The position numbers and the translations under genes were made by a program. Source: Chara braunii (lineage: Eukaryota > Streptophyta > Charophyceae > Charales > Characeae). From it: a stretch of 64,000 nt of DNA. The DNA lies in contig BFEA01000290.1 in the NCBI GenBank assembly GCA_003427395.1, positions 1,431,017 through 1,495,016 of the forward strand, given 5' to 3'. A model generated the notes under the pieces. It saw only the letters and a program-made list of their open reading frames with translations. It made no database searches and was not told the DNA's origin. This document shows positions 34,540 through 46,203 of the stretch, piece by piece; the first letter of the stretch is position 1, and every line of letters begins with the position of its first letter.

Positions 34540-37500
34540 ATGAGGAAACCCTAAAGAATTGCAAATAAAATTGATGTACCCCGACAATGATACATTATTG
34601 GCTGACGCACTACAAATCGATATTCATTTCGTGCCTTGAAGCCACCAATTTTCCTACTCACAAACTTCTTCAAGTTTATCATCAACGTGTTTGCCGAAGA
34701 TAAGAGATTGTTTTTACTTTCTGATGCTCTACTTAATTTTGACTTTGTCATTTCTATATCTTCTCAAAGTTAGTCATCAGATGTTTTATTTTTACTAACA
34801 TGATTTTTCTCATATTAATTTCTTCATTTCCTTTAAATTTTCAACATTCATCCTCTGCAAAACCATTAAATTTACAATGTTCATTGCTTAAGTTTTTGTC
34901 TTCCTAACACTATCGTCCACAAGACAAAATGCCTTCAGATTATTTTCACATTCTTGTGTTTTCCATCATCTGATTCTTTGGTTTTATCATCCTTATTGTT
35001 CTCCTATTTGCTTCTTAATTCTTCTCAAAATTTTTCATATTCTTCTTTTATAAATACATTAAAATCTATATATTTATTCAGTCACTTTCATCTTCCGATC
35101 ATTGCCCTCTGTTTCACAAAATTATTTCAAAAACTTCTCAAGACGCCTATTCTTTTTTCTATGCCTAACATCAACGACCTCTCCTTCAATGAGGATGCTT
35201 CCTCTGAAGTTCCTCTTTATATAACTTTGAAGCTTGTTGTCGGGCGCATCGGCTCCCATCTTTTCTGCAAAGGCGAGAGCCCTCCTGGCCATGTCACGTA
35301 AAAGATGAATAAAACAAAATCAGAGACAGTGAGACCGATGCATAAACAATCCCCCGAATCGCCGAGACGGACGTGGTTGCGTTGTCCCTTCGTCGCTCTA
35401 GCCGTGTGCGTCAGCTCTACATCCCACGGTCCCCTACGACAGGATATGTTTTCGTGAGGCACATCTTACCTTCCCTAAGGAGTTGTCACCACCCTCAGCG
35501 GCGTATCCCTACCGATCTAGTGACCCACGTGCGAAGACTTTATATGCGATTGCGAAGGTAGGTCAGCCGAGGGCGTTTGTTCGTTCGCTGAAATATAGGT
35601 ACGCTTGGTCAACGCCAAGTGGACCCGAATGTAGTCCGTCTCCTAGGGCGCTGATCTCCTAGATACGAACAAACGTCGGTCGACTAGGACGGCCTGAACC
35701 AAAAGTGAAACCCACAATACAATCCTAGTCCCCTTATAATTTTCGAATCACAAAACAAATTCATACACTCTTATCTAATCGCACAAAATAAGATTTAAGC
35801 TTGATGAGATGATCTGTCAAAGTTATTATTTTCGGCCTATATGACTGAAAATATTATTATGCCGTCGCTTCCAAGACGGAGGCTAGATATTGACGAAAGA
35901 TTAGGACGGTCAACCTAACCTTTGACTTACGGTTGGGTTTGTCGATACCTGTTAAACCTTGTTAGGAATGACTTCTGCAAGTAAATTTCACTACTACCAT
36001 GCAGATCAACAAATGATCTGGTTCCTGACCGAAGTACGACATAAAAAACAAACCTTTGTACCATATGCAACTTATTTGGAGAAAAATATTATCTAGCAAA
36101 AAAAAATTTTGTGGGTCGCTTTGTCCTCTTGAGAAATAATTACTCTTTCCGCTCCTTGAATGATGAAATATTCACCTTCATCATTACGACATAAAAAACA
36201 AACCCACAGTCGTTTCTCTGTGCCAAAAGAACTATCACCTTCATCATCTATTTCTTCTTATGGGCTGGAGCTTCTTCTGTCTCCAACACGCAGCTATCCC
36301 TCTGAGAAGTGGTCTAAGGTACTCCTCCTCCTCGCCCGAGCACAAAACTCAGCATTCAGAAGTCGGACCTTCTACACCGAATTGGCAAGGGGCACCCCCC
36401 GGGAACGGTCCACTCTGGGTCGATAACAAGGTCGGCTCCTGAAGCAATGAACCTCCGTCTCATATGCTTCATAGAGGTAGAAGATGTGTCCATTGCAAGT
36501 AATTTTCAATTTTTTTTATTTCTCCTGAGTTCAGGATAGCTTGGACGAAAAGGAATCCAAGGACATAGATATCATTTGGATAGGTACATGCACATAAGGT
36601 CGTTCGAGATAGAAAGGGTCGATCTCAGGAAAAGCTAAATCGTTTTGACCTTGTTTGCTTTATTTGAATCAAACTTATTTTACGGTGCATATTGAATTAA
36701 CATTTTTCAAAAACAAACGCAACTTTCTTGACATGCAGGTAGGTGAGGAATAAAAAAACGACAATCCTTTTTCATTTTTTCAATTAGGCATAATCAATCT
36801 CATGTAGAAGTATCCTTCTACTTACCTGCATTACACGCAAAGACAACAAGTTCAAGAGAAAACCAATGCGATCCCATATTCAAATCATATGTTTTCGTTC
36901 ACATGCATGACTCGCACAACTTTCCTCTACCTTTTCTTTTGAACATTCAAAGAAGACTGGGTCAAGAAAAGTGTGGGTTCACGCAGGTGTGAAGGAAAAT
37001 TTGAGTCATTCAACCGACTGACCTTAAGTAAAGTTTGGTCCGGCTCACTCAAGAAATTCGGGTAATATTCCAATCGAAAGAAAATGATTGTCGTTGAATA
37101 GGAAAATATATGGCTCATATGAGAATATGTTGCTCATAACTTCACAAGTTGTGGTCGTTTCACTGAATGACGATTTGCCGCCTTCTCCATATGCCTGACT
37201 ACACCAAGGTTGGTCCCACTGCGATGTCTGAATAAGATAACCCTCAAAGAGGGCGCTCTCATGATCAAATCTCAAGTCATTCCAACACACCGTGCCGTCC
37301 TGACACAGTCTCAATTGCACTTCGACCACCAAAGATACTCCCCGACGAGCCACAAGTCCACGTCGCCTCTCATCATATCCGCCAACAATAACCACACCAA
37401 CATATCGGTCCTGATCACAACAACTGGTCCCACCTAGTCCCAAAATGGTCCCAGATGGTCTCAATGTAAGCCCATACTATTTCTCGCAATACCAGATGGT

Positions 37501-37779
37501 CCAGATGGTCCAGAACTCCAAACCGCTTGCACTGCGTGCCGCAAAAAAAAATAAAAATAAAGGTGGCTCCCAGCGAACCCGCAGGCGTCGTGAGCCCCCC
37601 CAAAAAATAACGATGTCCTTCCGGTGCAAACCGCAAATGCCGCAGCTCCAATGGCCACTATCGCGAGCACTCGCTCCGTGTCATCTTCACACCATCAGTC
37701 CACGCATCACTACCGCATAATTCCAAACGTGCACCAATGTTAGCCCAACTTTTGGGTCCTATTAAAATTTACTATAGTT

Positions 37780-38330
37780 GTTGCACACCACAAAAAAAAC
37801 GCGGAACTCCCGCTCGCCGCGCCGTCAAAACAGGTACCACGCCGGCGTGCCAAATAATATTAGCAGCAATTCCCATCAAAGTGTCGCTGCTCCCATACTA
37901 AAGTTTTAGCAGCGTAACCTCACAAAAAAAACATTGCCATTGTCGTGCAGCCAAACGGTCAGCACCTCCCCTTAGGGAGACCTTGATGCAACTACGCTAT
38001 TAGCTTGGCAACACCCCCTCCGTCTAAATGTCGTTTCCGCCACCGCCGTGAAAAACCGGTAGCGCTTTCACTCGACTACCTTTTAAATGAGTGTTGTCGC
38101 CGCCAAAATTCGGCAGCGCTTCCATATCACCGCCAAAAAAATTACAGCTGCCGTCGAAAAACTTTGGCAGCACTTCCGCAACACTGCCAAAAATACATTG
38201 TTGCCGCCGTGCAAAACGGGCAGAGTCTCCCCTGCACCGCAACAAAAATAGTTATCGCCGCCCCGCTGTACAGGCAGCATTTTCCCCGCACTTCGCCAAA
38301 TGAACTGGTGGCTATGGCTGCCTCCACTTC
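37780..38330 (-). repeat. Degenerate GCGG/TGGCAG minisatellite
   Basis: On the minus strand, variants of TTTTTGGCAGTGTTGCGGAA followed by GTGCTGCC recur roughly every 45-55 bp (about 38085, 38130, 38180, 38230). Frames on both strands across it are Ala/Cys/Gly-rich artefacts of the repeat. A weaker version lies at 5550-5800. Confidence 0.55.
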
Positions 38331-38447
38331 CGCGCCCACTGCAGACCCCCAATCTCCACCTTCTCCTCACTCTCTACTTCAGCAGCATGCAGCAACCAGC
38401 CAGCATTCAAGTGAATGCCTCAGCTAGGCTGTTGGGTGGAGCGTTGA

Positions 38448-38455
38448 CTTTTATA
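38448..38455 (-). promoter_or_regulatory. TATA box of LTR-B copy 3
   Basis: Minus-strand TATAAAAG within GCATGCTATAAAAGTC, preceded on that strand by TTAGATCAAGGG as in the other two copies. Confidence 0.45.
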
Positions 38456-38560
38456 GCATGCAGTCGGCAATTGCCTTACTCTTAGCCAAAAATTCGTAAT
38501 TGTTTTGGGCCCTTGATCTAACCCATGATTAAGGGTCAGAATCCTTAATGTTCTCCTAAG

Positions 38561-39265
38561 GGAACCAGGGTTTTCAGTTCCTAGAAGTATTTGGTCACTC
38601 TCCCGAGCCACATACTTCTGGAAATGCTCGTACCCAGCCGTTCTTTGTAGCCTGTTCAAAAACGAACAGGTGTCGTCCCATCAACCCCTAAAAGCTTTTG
38701 GGGGCTGCACCTGTTCCATGACCGCAGTCACATTCGCGGCCACTACATTTTTCTTCTCTCCTCTTTTTCGTTTCCTTTTTCTTTACTTTTACTTACGTTT
38801 TTGTTTTCCTATGGGAGGGGCAACTCGTTTTTTCGAAACGAGCCGCCTCTCCTCCCCCCCTTAAGTCATTTCATAGAGTCGAACTAGAATCTAGCTCAAA
38901 GGGGTTTGTTTCCCCCAGCCTGCGCCCGTATCTGGGCCACATAGGTGCCCGATACAGGCGCACGGCCCATGACCCCTCTCTCTCTCTCTCTCTAACCCTG
39001 ACTTAACGAGACCCTTCCGAATGCGGCCGCATTGCGCGACAGGTGCATTCGGCGAGTCAATCCATCCGGTGATGTACTGTCGGGGCTCCGCCCTCTTATA
39101 GTCCGAGAAAGTCCGACGAAACAGTTCGGCTCAGTCAAGCTTCCGTTTTGCCCATTCGTTTTAACAGGTAGTCACACCCAGAATAAAATAAATAAAATAA
39201 ATAAATAAATAAACAAAATCTAAGATGGAAAATATAAAAATCTAAACAGAATCTAAGAAAAAAAA
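38561..39265. other. GC-rich unassigned stretch with CT microsatellite
   Basis: Contains an inverted pair CCTGTTCAAAAACGAACAGG (38650-38669), a (CT)n tract at 38976-38993, and a pair of 'cgccCGTATCTGGgcc' and 'gcCCGATACAGGcgc' words (38926-38963). Related CCCGTATCT and AGATACGGG words lie just beyond the N gap (39660-39700). No gene. Confidence 0.4.
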
Positions 39266-39610
39266 NNNNNNNNNNNNNNNNNNNNNNNNNNNNNNNNNNN
39301 NNNNNNNNNNNNNNNNNNNNNNNNNNNNNNNNNNNNNNNNNNNNNNNNNNNNNNNNNNNNNNNNNNNNNNNNNNNNNNNNNNNNNNNNNNNNNNNNNNNN
39401 NNNNNNNNNNNNNNNNNNNNNNNNNNNNNNNNNNNNNNNNNNNNNNNNNNNNNNNNNNNNNNNNNNNNNNNNNNNNNNNNNNNNNNNNNNNNNNNNNNNN
39501 NNNNNNNNNNNNNNNNNNNNNNNNNNNNNNNNNNNNNNNNNNNNNNNNNNNNNNNNNNNNNNNNNNNNNNNNNNNNNNNNNNNNNNNNNNNNNNNNNNNN
39601 NNNNNNNNNN
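39266..39610. other. Assembly gap (345 N)
   Basis: Run of N flanked on both sides by A-rich sequence. Its true size is unknown. Smaller ambiguities are at 45389-45390, 47154, 57006, 57009, 57017, 57258, 57265, 57274 and 57732, all within LTR-A copies. Confidence 0.99.
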
Positions 39611-39762
39611 AAAAAAAAAAAAAAAAAAAAAAGTTTTAGAGATGATGCGACCTCTACAAAGCCCGTATCTCGGCGCTTACACGTCCAGATACGGGGCAGG
39701 TAAGTTTTTTTTTTTTTTTTTCCAAAGAATAAAAAACTTTGACAATTTCTCGATTGACGCGT

Positions 39763-41182
39763 TGTCGGGCGACCGAAGGCCAGTCGGTCGCCCTAATATC
39801 GCCGGATTGACCCTTAGAAAAGTTGTCTGAGAGGGAATCGACCGGGTCTTTTGTCCGACCGGTTGGGAAAAATTAGGGGTACCTCGAGCACCCCTAAAAT
39901 TAGAGATGACGACTGCTGAGACTAACCTTAGAAATTGACGAGAGAGGCTACCTCTTCCGCCGCGCTGAGGCCTTCCTCTTTTCCGTCAACTCAGAGCCCG
40001 TTACCGAAACGACTGGCCACGGGAAAGTGATTTGAGAGTGGGCTTTGGTAAGGCCTTTTTACGCTGTCCAACTGACGTGAGAATGGGACCTCAGATTTAT
40101 TTAATTTCAATATTAAAATTAAAAATGGAAAAAAAAAAAAACGATAGAAAAAGAAAGAAAAACCAAATATTGTTTATTTTATTTAATTTCCTTGGTATTT
40201 AATTTTAATGAAATCACCCTCATTATTTGGTATTTCCGGCAATAGAATTAAAAACAAGAAAAGGGATCAGAACCAATAAAAAAGAAAAGAAAACGAGGGA
40301 TTTTGATGTTTTATTGAATTTTGTCGGGAACCATTTTTGATGAAAATCATTTTAATTTTATTATTTATGATATAGAATTAAGAAAAGAAAAAAAAAATTA
40401 AAATAATAAAAGGGCGAGGAACCAACGATTCTTAAATGTTTAACTAATTTTTAAATTAATTGTTCGCGATTAATTTTGACCCCGGGGTATTTATCTATTC
40501 ATCTTCCGACGATTCTCTCAATTTTATGACGATTGAGATTTGTATTTGTGACTTACCCGATTTCCCTGATCCTTAGCCTCACCGCGACCCATGTGCTATG
40601 AGTAGTATCGCAGTTGTGTTACTTATGTCGAGCCATCCGCGTCATTGTGCGTGTGTGGCCGCCACTCCGGTTCGAACGTGAGGTTTGGAACAGGCTCGGA
40701 ACTATCATAGCAGAGCTGCATAGGTTCGACATCGACATGTTTCAGGTTCGGTACGAGCACGGCATCGGCATGGTACGGTCGCCTCATGTTCAATATTGGT
40801 TCAACATCCTTGAGATACACGCCGCATATCATTTTCAGGTTCGGGGTTGATACGGTATTGGTTCGGCACCCGAGCGGTATGCGCCTCTACACTGTTTACA
40901 GGATCGGGGCAGGGTCGACACCAGTGCAATACAGACTATTTCAGATTCGGTATCGATATGGCGCATGGTATTCAGAGCCGGCATTGCTACAATACAGGCT
41001 GCTGCGGGTCGGAATGGCTGTTTTGGGTGGATACTTCAGGCTCGACGTTGATACAGTAACGATACGGTCTGTTGTACGGTGACGCCACAGGCTGCTGCTA
41101 TTCAAGTTCGTAATTCTCAGCCTCGGTATTGGAACCGTGATGCCACAGGCTGCCGCGGTTCAAGTTGGTAATTTCAGCTTAA
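39763..41182 (+). mobile_element. LTR-A fragment, plus strand (left arm of large inverted repeat)
   Basis: Starts TGTCGGGCGACCGAAGGCC and is the inverse counterpart of 46204-47411. Matching segments include CCGACCGGTTGGGAAAAATT, CCCCGGGGTATTTATCTATT and GGTATCGATATGGCGCATGG. Relative to the other arm it has an extra ~270 bp (about 40683-40950) of degenerate TTCAGGTTCGGTA-type repeats. After 41182 similarity to the other arm stops. Frames at 40614-41082 are repeat artefacts. Confidence 0.8.
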
Positions 41183-41214
41183 CATCAATGCTAGGGTTTC
41201 CTGCCGGGGCGTTG

Positions 41215-41460
41215 GGCTGGCTTGACTTGAGCTTCCTTTTGACATCCTTGACCCATTTTGAGTTGCCCGGGTGCCCCGCAAACCCTGATGAGAAGAGCTT
41301 AAGAGAAGAGGTGGGTGGGAGGGCACCCCTGATGGCTTGAATTGAGCTTCCGGGCGACAGCCCGGACCCATTTTCAGTTATTCGGGGGGCGCCTCAAACC
41401 CAGGTTAGCAGAGCCCAAGAAAAGAGGTGGGCGGGAGGGCCGCACCCCTGATCAGCAGCA
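41215..41460 (+). repeat. ~115-bp tandem repeat, two copies
   Basis: TTGACTTGAGCTTCC..GACCCATTTT..AGAAGAGGTGGGTGGGAGGG..CACCCCTGAT is followed by a second copy starting TTGAATTGAGCTTCCGGGCG, with about 75-80 percent similarity by eye. Purpose unknown; it sits at the inner end of the LTR-A fragment. Confidence 0.65.
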
Positions 41461-41792
41461 CCCTGCAGTACGCAAAACTTCTTAGTGAGAAGGGCGGGCG
41501 GGATGGGGGAACACTTCTAATCGATGACTCCCCTACGTGGGAAGGAAGGTTCACAATAGTAAAAAAAAATAGCCAAGTGAGAGAAAACTCAAGAGACACT
41601 AGTAGAGTGAAGTATAATAGGTACTAGGAAAGAGGACCAAGGCGGCCTAACAGGGCGATTGATCTCCTGACGCGGGTCGACAGATTCTTTGTGGTTCGGA
41701 GAGGGCCCGAAGCCGCACTAATCCCCTCATCCGGGTAGTGTTAAACAAAGTCTAGACGGATCTCAGAGGGAAGGGGTTCGAAATCTCGGTTT

Positions 41793-41851
41793 AAATAGAG
41801 CCCACATGCCTTTTTCAGAAAATGTTCAAATAGAAGGCATGTGCTCTATTT
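41793..41851. other. Near-perfect hairpin
   Basis: AAATAGAGCCCACATGCCTT (41793-41812) pairs with AAGGCATGTGCTCTATTT (41834-41851) with a two-base bulge and a ~21-base loop. It could be a terminator-like or small-RNA-like fold, or the relic of a short inverted element. Nothing else identifies it. Confidence 0.6.
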
Positions 41852-41859
41852 GAGGGAAA

Positions 41860-43212
41860 CAAGAAGTTTCCTCCAATCTGTGTGTTGTCAAAAAATATAA
41901 TTTATCGTCCGACCAGAAATATAAAATGCACTTTAATTCATTTTATTTTTAATTTTTAGTATTTAATTTGATATTTTCAAGTATTTAAGGGAATTTTTTA
42001 TAAATTATTCGGTATATTTTATTCTTTTCTGAGAGTTTGGTATGTCGGTTTTGCGTGCGGAAGGTCTCCAAATTTCGCAAAGGATCTTCCGAACAAAATC
42101 ACGATCGGTGCGCGCCACCGAAAACCGCTCGGATTTTCAACAATTACAATAACAATAATTCTTAATTAACAAATTACATATTAAAATTTCAATTAAATTC
42201 TAAAACCGAATTTTCCACTGACGGTTTTGTCCGCGGTAGATCCCAAGAATTTCAGATAGAAGAACCGCACAACTTTGGTCCCGATATCTATCGGCCAAAA
42301 TTACTCGGTTCAGGAGTAAAAGAATAAAATAAACTTCAAACTATGCTTAGCCAATTATAGTCCGCTAGGGTTTCAAATCGTTAGGGTTTCCGTTTTGTGT
42401 ACGACCGCACGCACGCCGCAAAGCCCTGATCGATGCTAGAAAATTTTTGTTAGCTTTCACTAGGTTTAGAAGAAAAACTTATCGGATTACATTTTTTAAT
42501 TTCTTTTTATTTTAATTTAAACAAAATTACAAAGAAATTTAATTTTTTCCCTTATTTTTTTTCGCTCTTCTCTATCTGTTTGTGCCCGTCGTTTGCCCAA
42601 ACGAAGTCCATTTTCCCCGACTATGGTCCCAAAATGTCGGGAAAAATACAAGGACCAACTTTGGTTCGGCGGTGTTCCCCTAATTCCGCTTTTTTTCTTC
42701 GCAATTAAAATAAAAAGAAATCTGTAAGTTTTAGAATTTTAATTAAAAAAATACAAAAAAATCCATATATTTTTTTTTAGCGGTTATAATTTTTCAAAAA
42801 ACGTCTCAAAACGTTCGCCTCGACAAGTGGTTGAACTTTGCTCCGGTCCGCCTCGCGCGAAAGTGCGAGGATCGGGAGATATCGAAAAAAAACGAACTCA
42901 AAATTTAAACTCGTGATTTTTGGGATTTTTAATTAAAAAATACAAAAAATTCATATATTTTTTTTATAGCCGTTATAATTTTTCAAAAAACATACCAAAA
43001 TGTTCGCCTTGACGAGAGGACGTACTTTACTCCCAGTGATGTTCGCGCAAAAACGCGCGGATTTGGAGATATTTGAAAAAAACGAAATTCGAAATTAATA
43101 ATATTAGAGAAAATCAACTAATCAAACTGTTCAGATCGAACTAACTCCTGGCTAATTAGCCAGGTCACCCTTGTTGATTGGGGAAGGCCGCGGCCTTGAG
43201 GGTGCAATCCCC
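41860..43212 (-). mobile_element. LTR-A element internal leader (minus strand)
   Basis: Read on the minus strand from the PBS, this parallels the plus-strand leader at 60493-61400: palindromes, a CGCGCG..TTCGCGC hairpin, a U-rich tract, ATCCGATA, CAAAAATTTTC, then CCCTAAC words. It carries a local duplication (about 42776-42900 and 42958-43085, both with CGGTTATAATTTTTCAAAAAAC or similar and an AAAACG..CGCGC segment). No gag frame is visible before the sequence is lost near 41.86 kb. Confidence 0.65.
43147..43197 (-). other. Palindromic leader elements next to the PBS
   Basis: Two perfect palindromes: CCTGGCTAATTAGCCAGG (43147-43164) and AAGGCCGCGGCCTT (43184-43197). Counterparts sit at the same distance from the PBS in the plus-strand element (60509-60522 and 60543-60560). 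Self-complementary leader loops of this type act in genome dimerisation and packaging of retroelements; that role is inferred here. Confidence 0.6.
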
Positions 43213-43230
43213 TCTCCGGCAATGGCGCCA
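43213..43230 (-). other. Primer binding site (tRNA-Asp type), minus strand
   Basis: On the minus strand TGGCGCCATTGCCGGAGA follows the LTR end (..CTCACA) by four bases. It matches the plant tRNA-Asp PBS at 16 of 18 positions. Confidence 0.8.
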
Positions 43231-43479
43231 AAGTTGTGAGGAAACCTGGGGAGGGGCGCCTACAGTTCGTTGAAGCCAAGGGCAACGACGCTTGTCACTC
43301 GCCGCGCCCACTTCCGAGGTCCTCAACAACCGTAGGGTGACGAGGGTCGCGTATTCCGACGTCTTTCCCCCTTCTTTAACGAGGTTGGGAGCACAATGTT
43401 GGGGAGTCATATCAAGTTTCATTTCTCGGCGATTAGCTAGAACGATTATGCGAAAGTTTGGGTTCCAATTTACAAAGGT

Positions 43480-43745
43480 TAGCAAATTCAACAGCAACAC
43501 ACACAAAGCTCGTTTCACTATACTCAGCCAGACTGATCATACGAGGGATCTGATCTCAGCCCACAGTAGCCAACAAAAATAACAGCGACATGCACAAAGC
43601 TCGCTTTCCAATACTCAGCCAGAGTTCATGCGATATATCTGATCTCAGTTCATAGTTGTCAATAAAATTAACAGCATCACACACAAAGCTCGTTTCGCAA
43701 TGCTCGGCCAGAGTGATCATGCGACTGAGTGGTGACCAGTTCCTA
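43480..43745 (-). repeat. 90-bp tandem repeat, three copies
   Basis: ACAAAGCTCG..TTTC.CAATACTCAGCCAGAG recurs at 43503, 43593 and 43683, exactly 90 bp apart, with moderate divergence. It lies within the 3' (U5-side) part of LTR-A. Confidence 0.8.
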
Positions 43746-44043
43746 TCATTCGACAAGGGAAAAACAGCAAGCTTAAATACACACAGTCTGCAGATTTCTT
43801 ATGGTCAGCGAATCAGATCAAAGCCCGAAACGCTGGCCTTAGTGTTTCTGTTTCTTCCTTCCCCTTACTCCTTCTTTCTTCCTTCGACCCGAGGGGAGGC
43901 AAAAACCCAGTCCCGTGTCCCTTTCGCGTCTTGCGCATACGAGCTTTTTTTTTACTCTTTCTTCTCCCTCTCTCTTACACACTCATTCTTACAAAACTCG
44001 TTCACATATACTCGTTTACACACACTCAGTCTGCTCTTTTCTT

Positions 44044-44052
<9 letters not shown>

Positions 44053-44109
<57 letters not shown>
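44053..44109. repeat. (TC)n microsatellite
   Basis: Uninterrupted TC dinucleotide of about 57 bp. It generates the Ser/Leu-repeat frames around it. Confidence 0.98.
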
Positions 44110-44112
<3 letters not shown>

Positions 44113-44439
44113 AGGCGAGGGGAAAAGGGGAGGGGAGAAAGGAAAAATCAAATATTCAAGGTAACATTGATCACATTGAATGACCGATAACTCTGAAGTT
44201 CAGTTTGGTGGTGAACGGAGAGCACTATTCGCTGCAGCGCACAGATTACCTACGAGTACCTGATTGGCTATTCGCCGTTCTGAGGAAAACACTGACCCCT
44301 CCAACAGCGGGAAGGCTCAATTGCTCGGTCATCGACAGCGGAGCTGCTTGATACGTCGTTCACCGAAGGGCGTCGTTCCCATTGGCAACGGGATCACTTA
44401 TTTGATCAGTTTTGCTGGCGAGCGTTGTTCCCACTAGCA

Positions 44440-44965
44440 GCAGGAAGGTCAGACTATTATCCCTCTGGTGAGAACCGGCAGCAGAATGTACTTGATTGGT
44501 CACACTTAAGAGCATCCCTGCTCGAAGCGGAAATGTCAGATTGATATTTCACTGATGAGCACCTGCACCGGATCTGCTTGATTGGTCACACTGATACCCC
44601 TGCTAGCAGCGGGAATGTCACATTAGTATTTCACTGATGAGCACCTGCAGCAGGATCCGCTTGATTGGTCACACTGAAAAGCACCCCCGCTAGCAGTGGG
44701 AATGTCACATTGGTATTTGATTGATGAGCACCTGCTGCAGGGTCCGCTTGATTGGTCACACTGAAAAGCACCCCCGCTAGCAGCGGGAATGTCACATTGG
44801 TATTTGATTGATGAGCACCTGCTGCAGGGTCCACTTGATTGGTCACACTATTACCCCCGCTAGCAGCGGGAATGCCAGATTGGTATTGTCCTGATGAGCA
44901 TCTGCTGCAGGATCTGCTTGATTGGTCACACTGACAAGTACCCCCGCTAGCAGCGGGAATGCCAG
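44440..44965 (-). repeat. 86-bp minisatellite with a hairpin core, six units
   Basis: The word GATTGGTCACACT recurs at 44494, 44580, 44663, 44750, 44837 and 44920. Most units carry CCCGCTAGCAGCGGG, a perfect-stem hairpin, then ATTGGTATT and GATGAGCACCTGCTGCAG. The plus-strand LTR-A has an 84-bp minisatellite at the same relative place (58440-59040) that also centres on a CCCC..GGGG hairpin. Confidence 0.85.
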
Positions 44966-44984
44966 ACAGTCTATCTCTCTCTCA

Positions 44985-45515
44985 TTCCCTCTCTTGCTCT
45001 CTCACACACACATCTCTTATAGAAACAGTCTCTTCCTCACTCTCTCACTGCACAGTCTCTCTCTCTCACTGTGCAGTATCTCTCTCTCCCTTCTTCTCTC
45101 TGTCTCTCTCACTCAGTCCGCTATCTCTCTCTCTCACTCACTCCGCTCTCTCTCTCTCTCTCTCACTCAGTCCGCTCTCTCTCTCACACTCTGTCCGCTC
45201 TCTCTCTCACTCCCTCAGTCTGCTGTCTCTCTCTTCTACTCAGTCCGCTCTCTCTTTCCTCCACTTAGTCCGCTCTCTCTCTCTCACTTAGTCCGCTCTC
45301 TCTCTCTCTCTCTCTCAGTCCGCTCTCCACTCTCTCTCTCAGTCCGCTCTCCACTCTCTCTCTCTCTCTCAGTCCGTTGGCTCTCTCTNNCACTCAGTCC
45401 GCTCTCTCTCTCCTCCACTCAGTCCTCTCTCTCTCTCTCAGTCCGCTCTCTCTCTCTCACTTAGTCCGCTCTCTCTCTCTCTCTCTCAGTCCGCTCTCCA
45501 CTCTCTCTCTTAGTC

Positions 45516-45568
<53 letters not shown>
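44985..45568 (-). repeat. CT-rich composite minisatellite (CTCAGTCCGCTCTCTCTC)
   Basis: Irregular tandem array of TCACTCAGTCCGCTCTCTCT variants of 18-40 bp, ending in a pure CT tract (about 45517-45566). It contains two ambiguous bases, probably a collapsed or unresolved repeat. No coding. Confidence 0.9.
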
Positions 45569-45569
<1 letters not shown>

Positions 45570-45639
45570 CACGGAAAGCGCATTTCTTTCATTTTTCTTA
45601 CTCGAGCTGTGTTGAATTAATCATTTGAGGGAGACGTCA

Positions 45640-45920
45640 GCCCGTGGTCGTCGCACTGTGCACTGCTGGTACACACCTCACCCCGTTGTGCCTGCTCATG
45701 AACTGACTCTATGCCAGCGGCTATGTACGTCAGGCACGCGCAATGTCTCTTCCCCATTGCACTTCTATCCCCTGCATCCTCTGCTAACCGGGCTTTTCGA
45801 GTGTGGGCTGCGGACGTCGGGCACACTCCACATGTTTCCCTCCAACGGGGTTGTCCAAACCCTCTCCGAAGCGCAGCGTGGACTGCGTACGCCAGGCACG
45901 CTTACCCCGTCTCCCTTCTC
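45640..45920 (-). repeat. ~75-87-bp minisatellite with GCGTACGCCAGGCACGC-type core
   Basis: Cores at about 45721, 45808 and 45883 (TATGTACGTCAGGCACGC, GCGGACGTCGGGCACAC, GCGTACGCCAGGCACGC). Related cores in the plus-strand LTR-A occur near 58045 and 58135. It supports the co-linearity of the two LTRs. Confidence 0.65.
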
Positions 45921-46203
45921 CGAATGGTCCCCCAACACTTCCCTCTCCGGCCTTATACAGCTGCGGCCCAACTTACCCAAGCTCCCAGACTCAGAGTCAG
46001 TAAGGCCCAACGGAACCAGCATAGGCAGGGCCTGAATTCCCTAAGCGCCGGTGCAGGGCAAACCTCAGTGTGTAACTCCGTGCTCCATGCCCGCACCGGA
46101 CCTGCGTACCAGAACACTTTATCAGGAAATGACTGGACCGGTCAGGTCCCCCGAATCGTTTGTACCGAGCCTCGGAGGCCTATAGTCGTGCCAACCCAAA
46201 TGC

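Larger units (their letters stand above)
28882..34540 (+). mobile_element. Helitron-type rolling-circle transposon relic
   Basis: Pieces of a RepHel-like protein occur in the expected order on one strand: a basic N-terminal fragment (28882-29106), an HUH nuclease motif (31117-31125), and PIF1-family helicase motifs (33290-33673, 34212-34287, 34468-34539). Spacing fits a RepHel gene enlarged by insertions and local tandem duplications (29937-30011, 30069-30212, 31743-31845). Numerous frameshifts and stops show it is dead. Terminal TC and hairpin-CTRR ends were not identified, so the outer boundaries are only those of the coding relics. Confidence 0.6.
35238..38560 (-). mobile_element. LTR-B copy on the minus strand, no PBS (solo-LTR-like)
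   Basis: Read on the minus strand, blocks follow the order of the plus-strand copy at 5-10 kb: TATA region (38448-38455), a GCGG..TGGC minisatellite (37780-38330), a TGGGACCA-rich block (37410-37650), a GGAGGTTC..GTCGGCTC block (36270-36500), and the terminal block ending GATGCGCCCGACA at 35238. No primer binding site follows the terminal CA, which suggests a solo LTR or an element lost by recombination. Flank CTTGT was not found again at the far side. Minus-strand frames such as 37045-37464 (139 codons) show no domain and probably reflect GC-rich LTR sequence. Confidence 0.55.

Noticed and set aside
37045-37464. 139-codon minus-strand frame in a plausible-looking composition
   Set aside because: It lies within the minus-strand LTR-B copy, shows no motif, and the corresponding plus-strand copy near 6.1 kb has no equivalent frame.
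43656-45628. Long Ser/Leu-rich frames (up to 180 codons)
   Set aside because: They are translations of CT microsatellites and a CT-rich minisatellite; all frames stay open for the same trivial reason.
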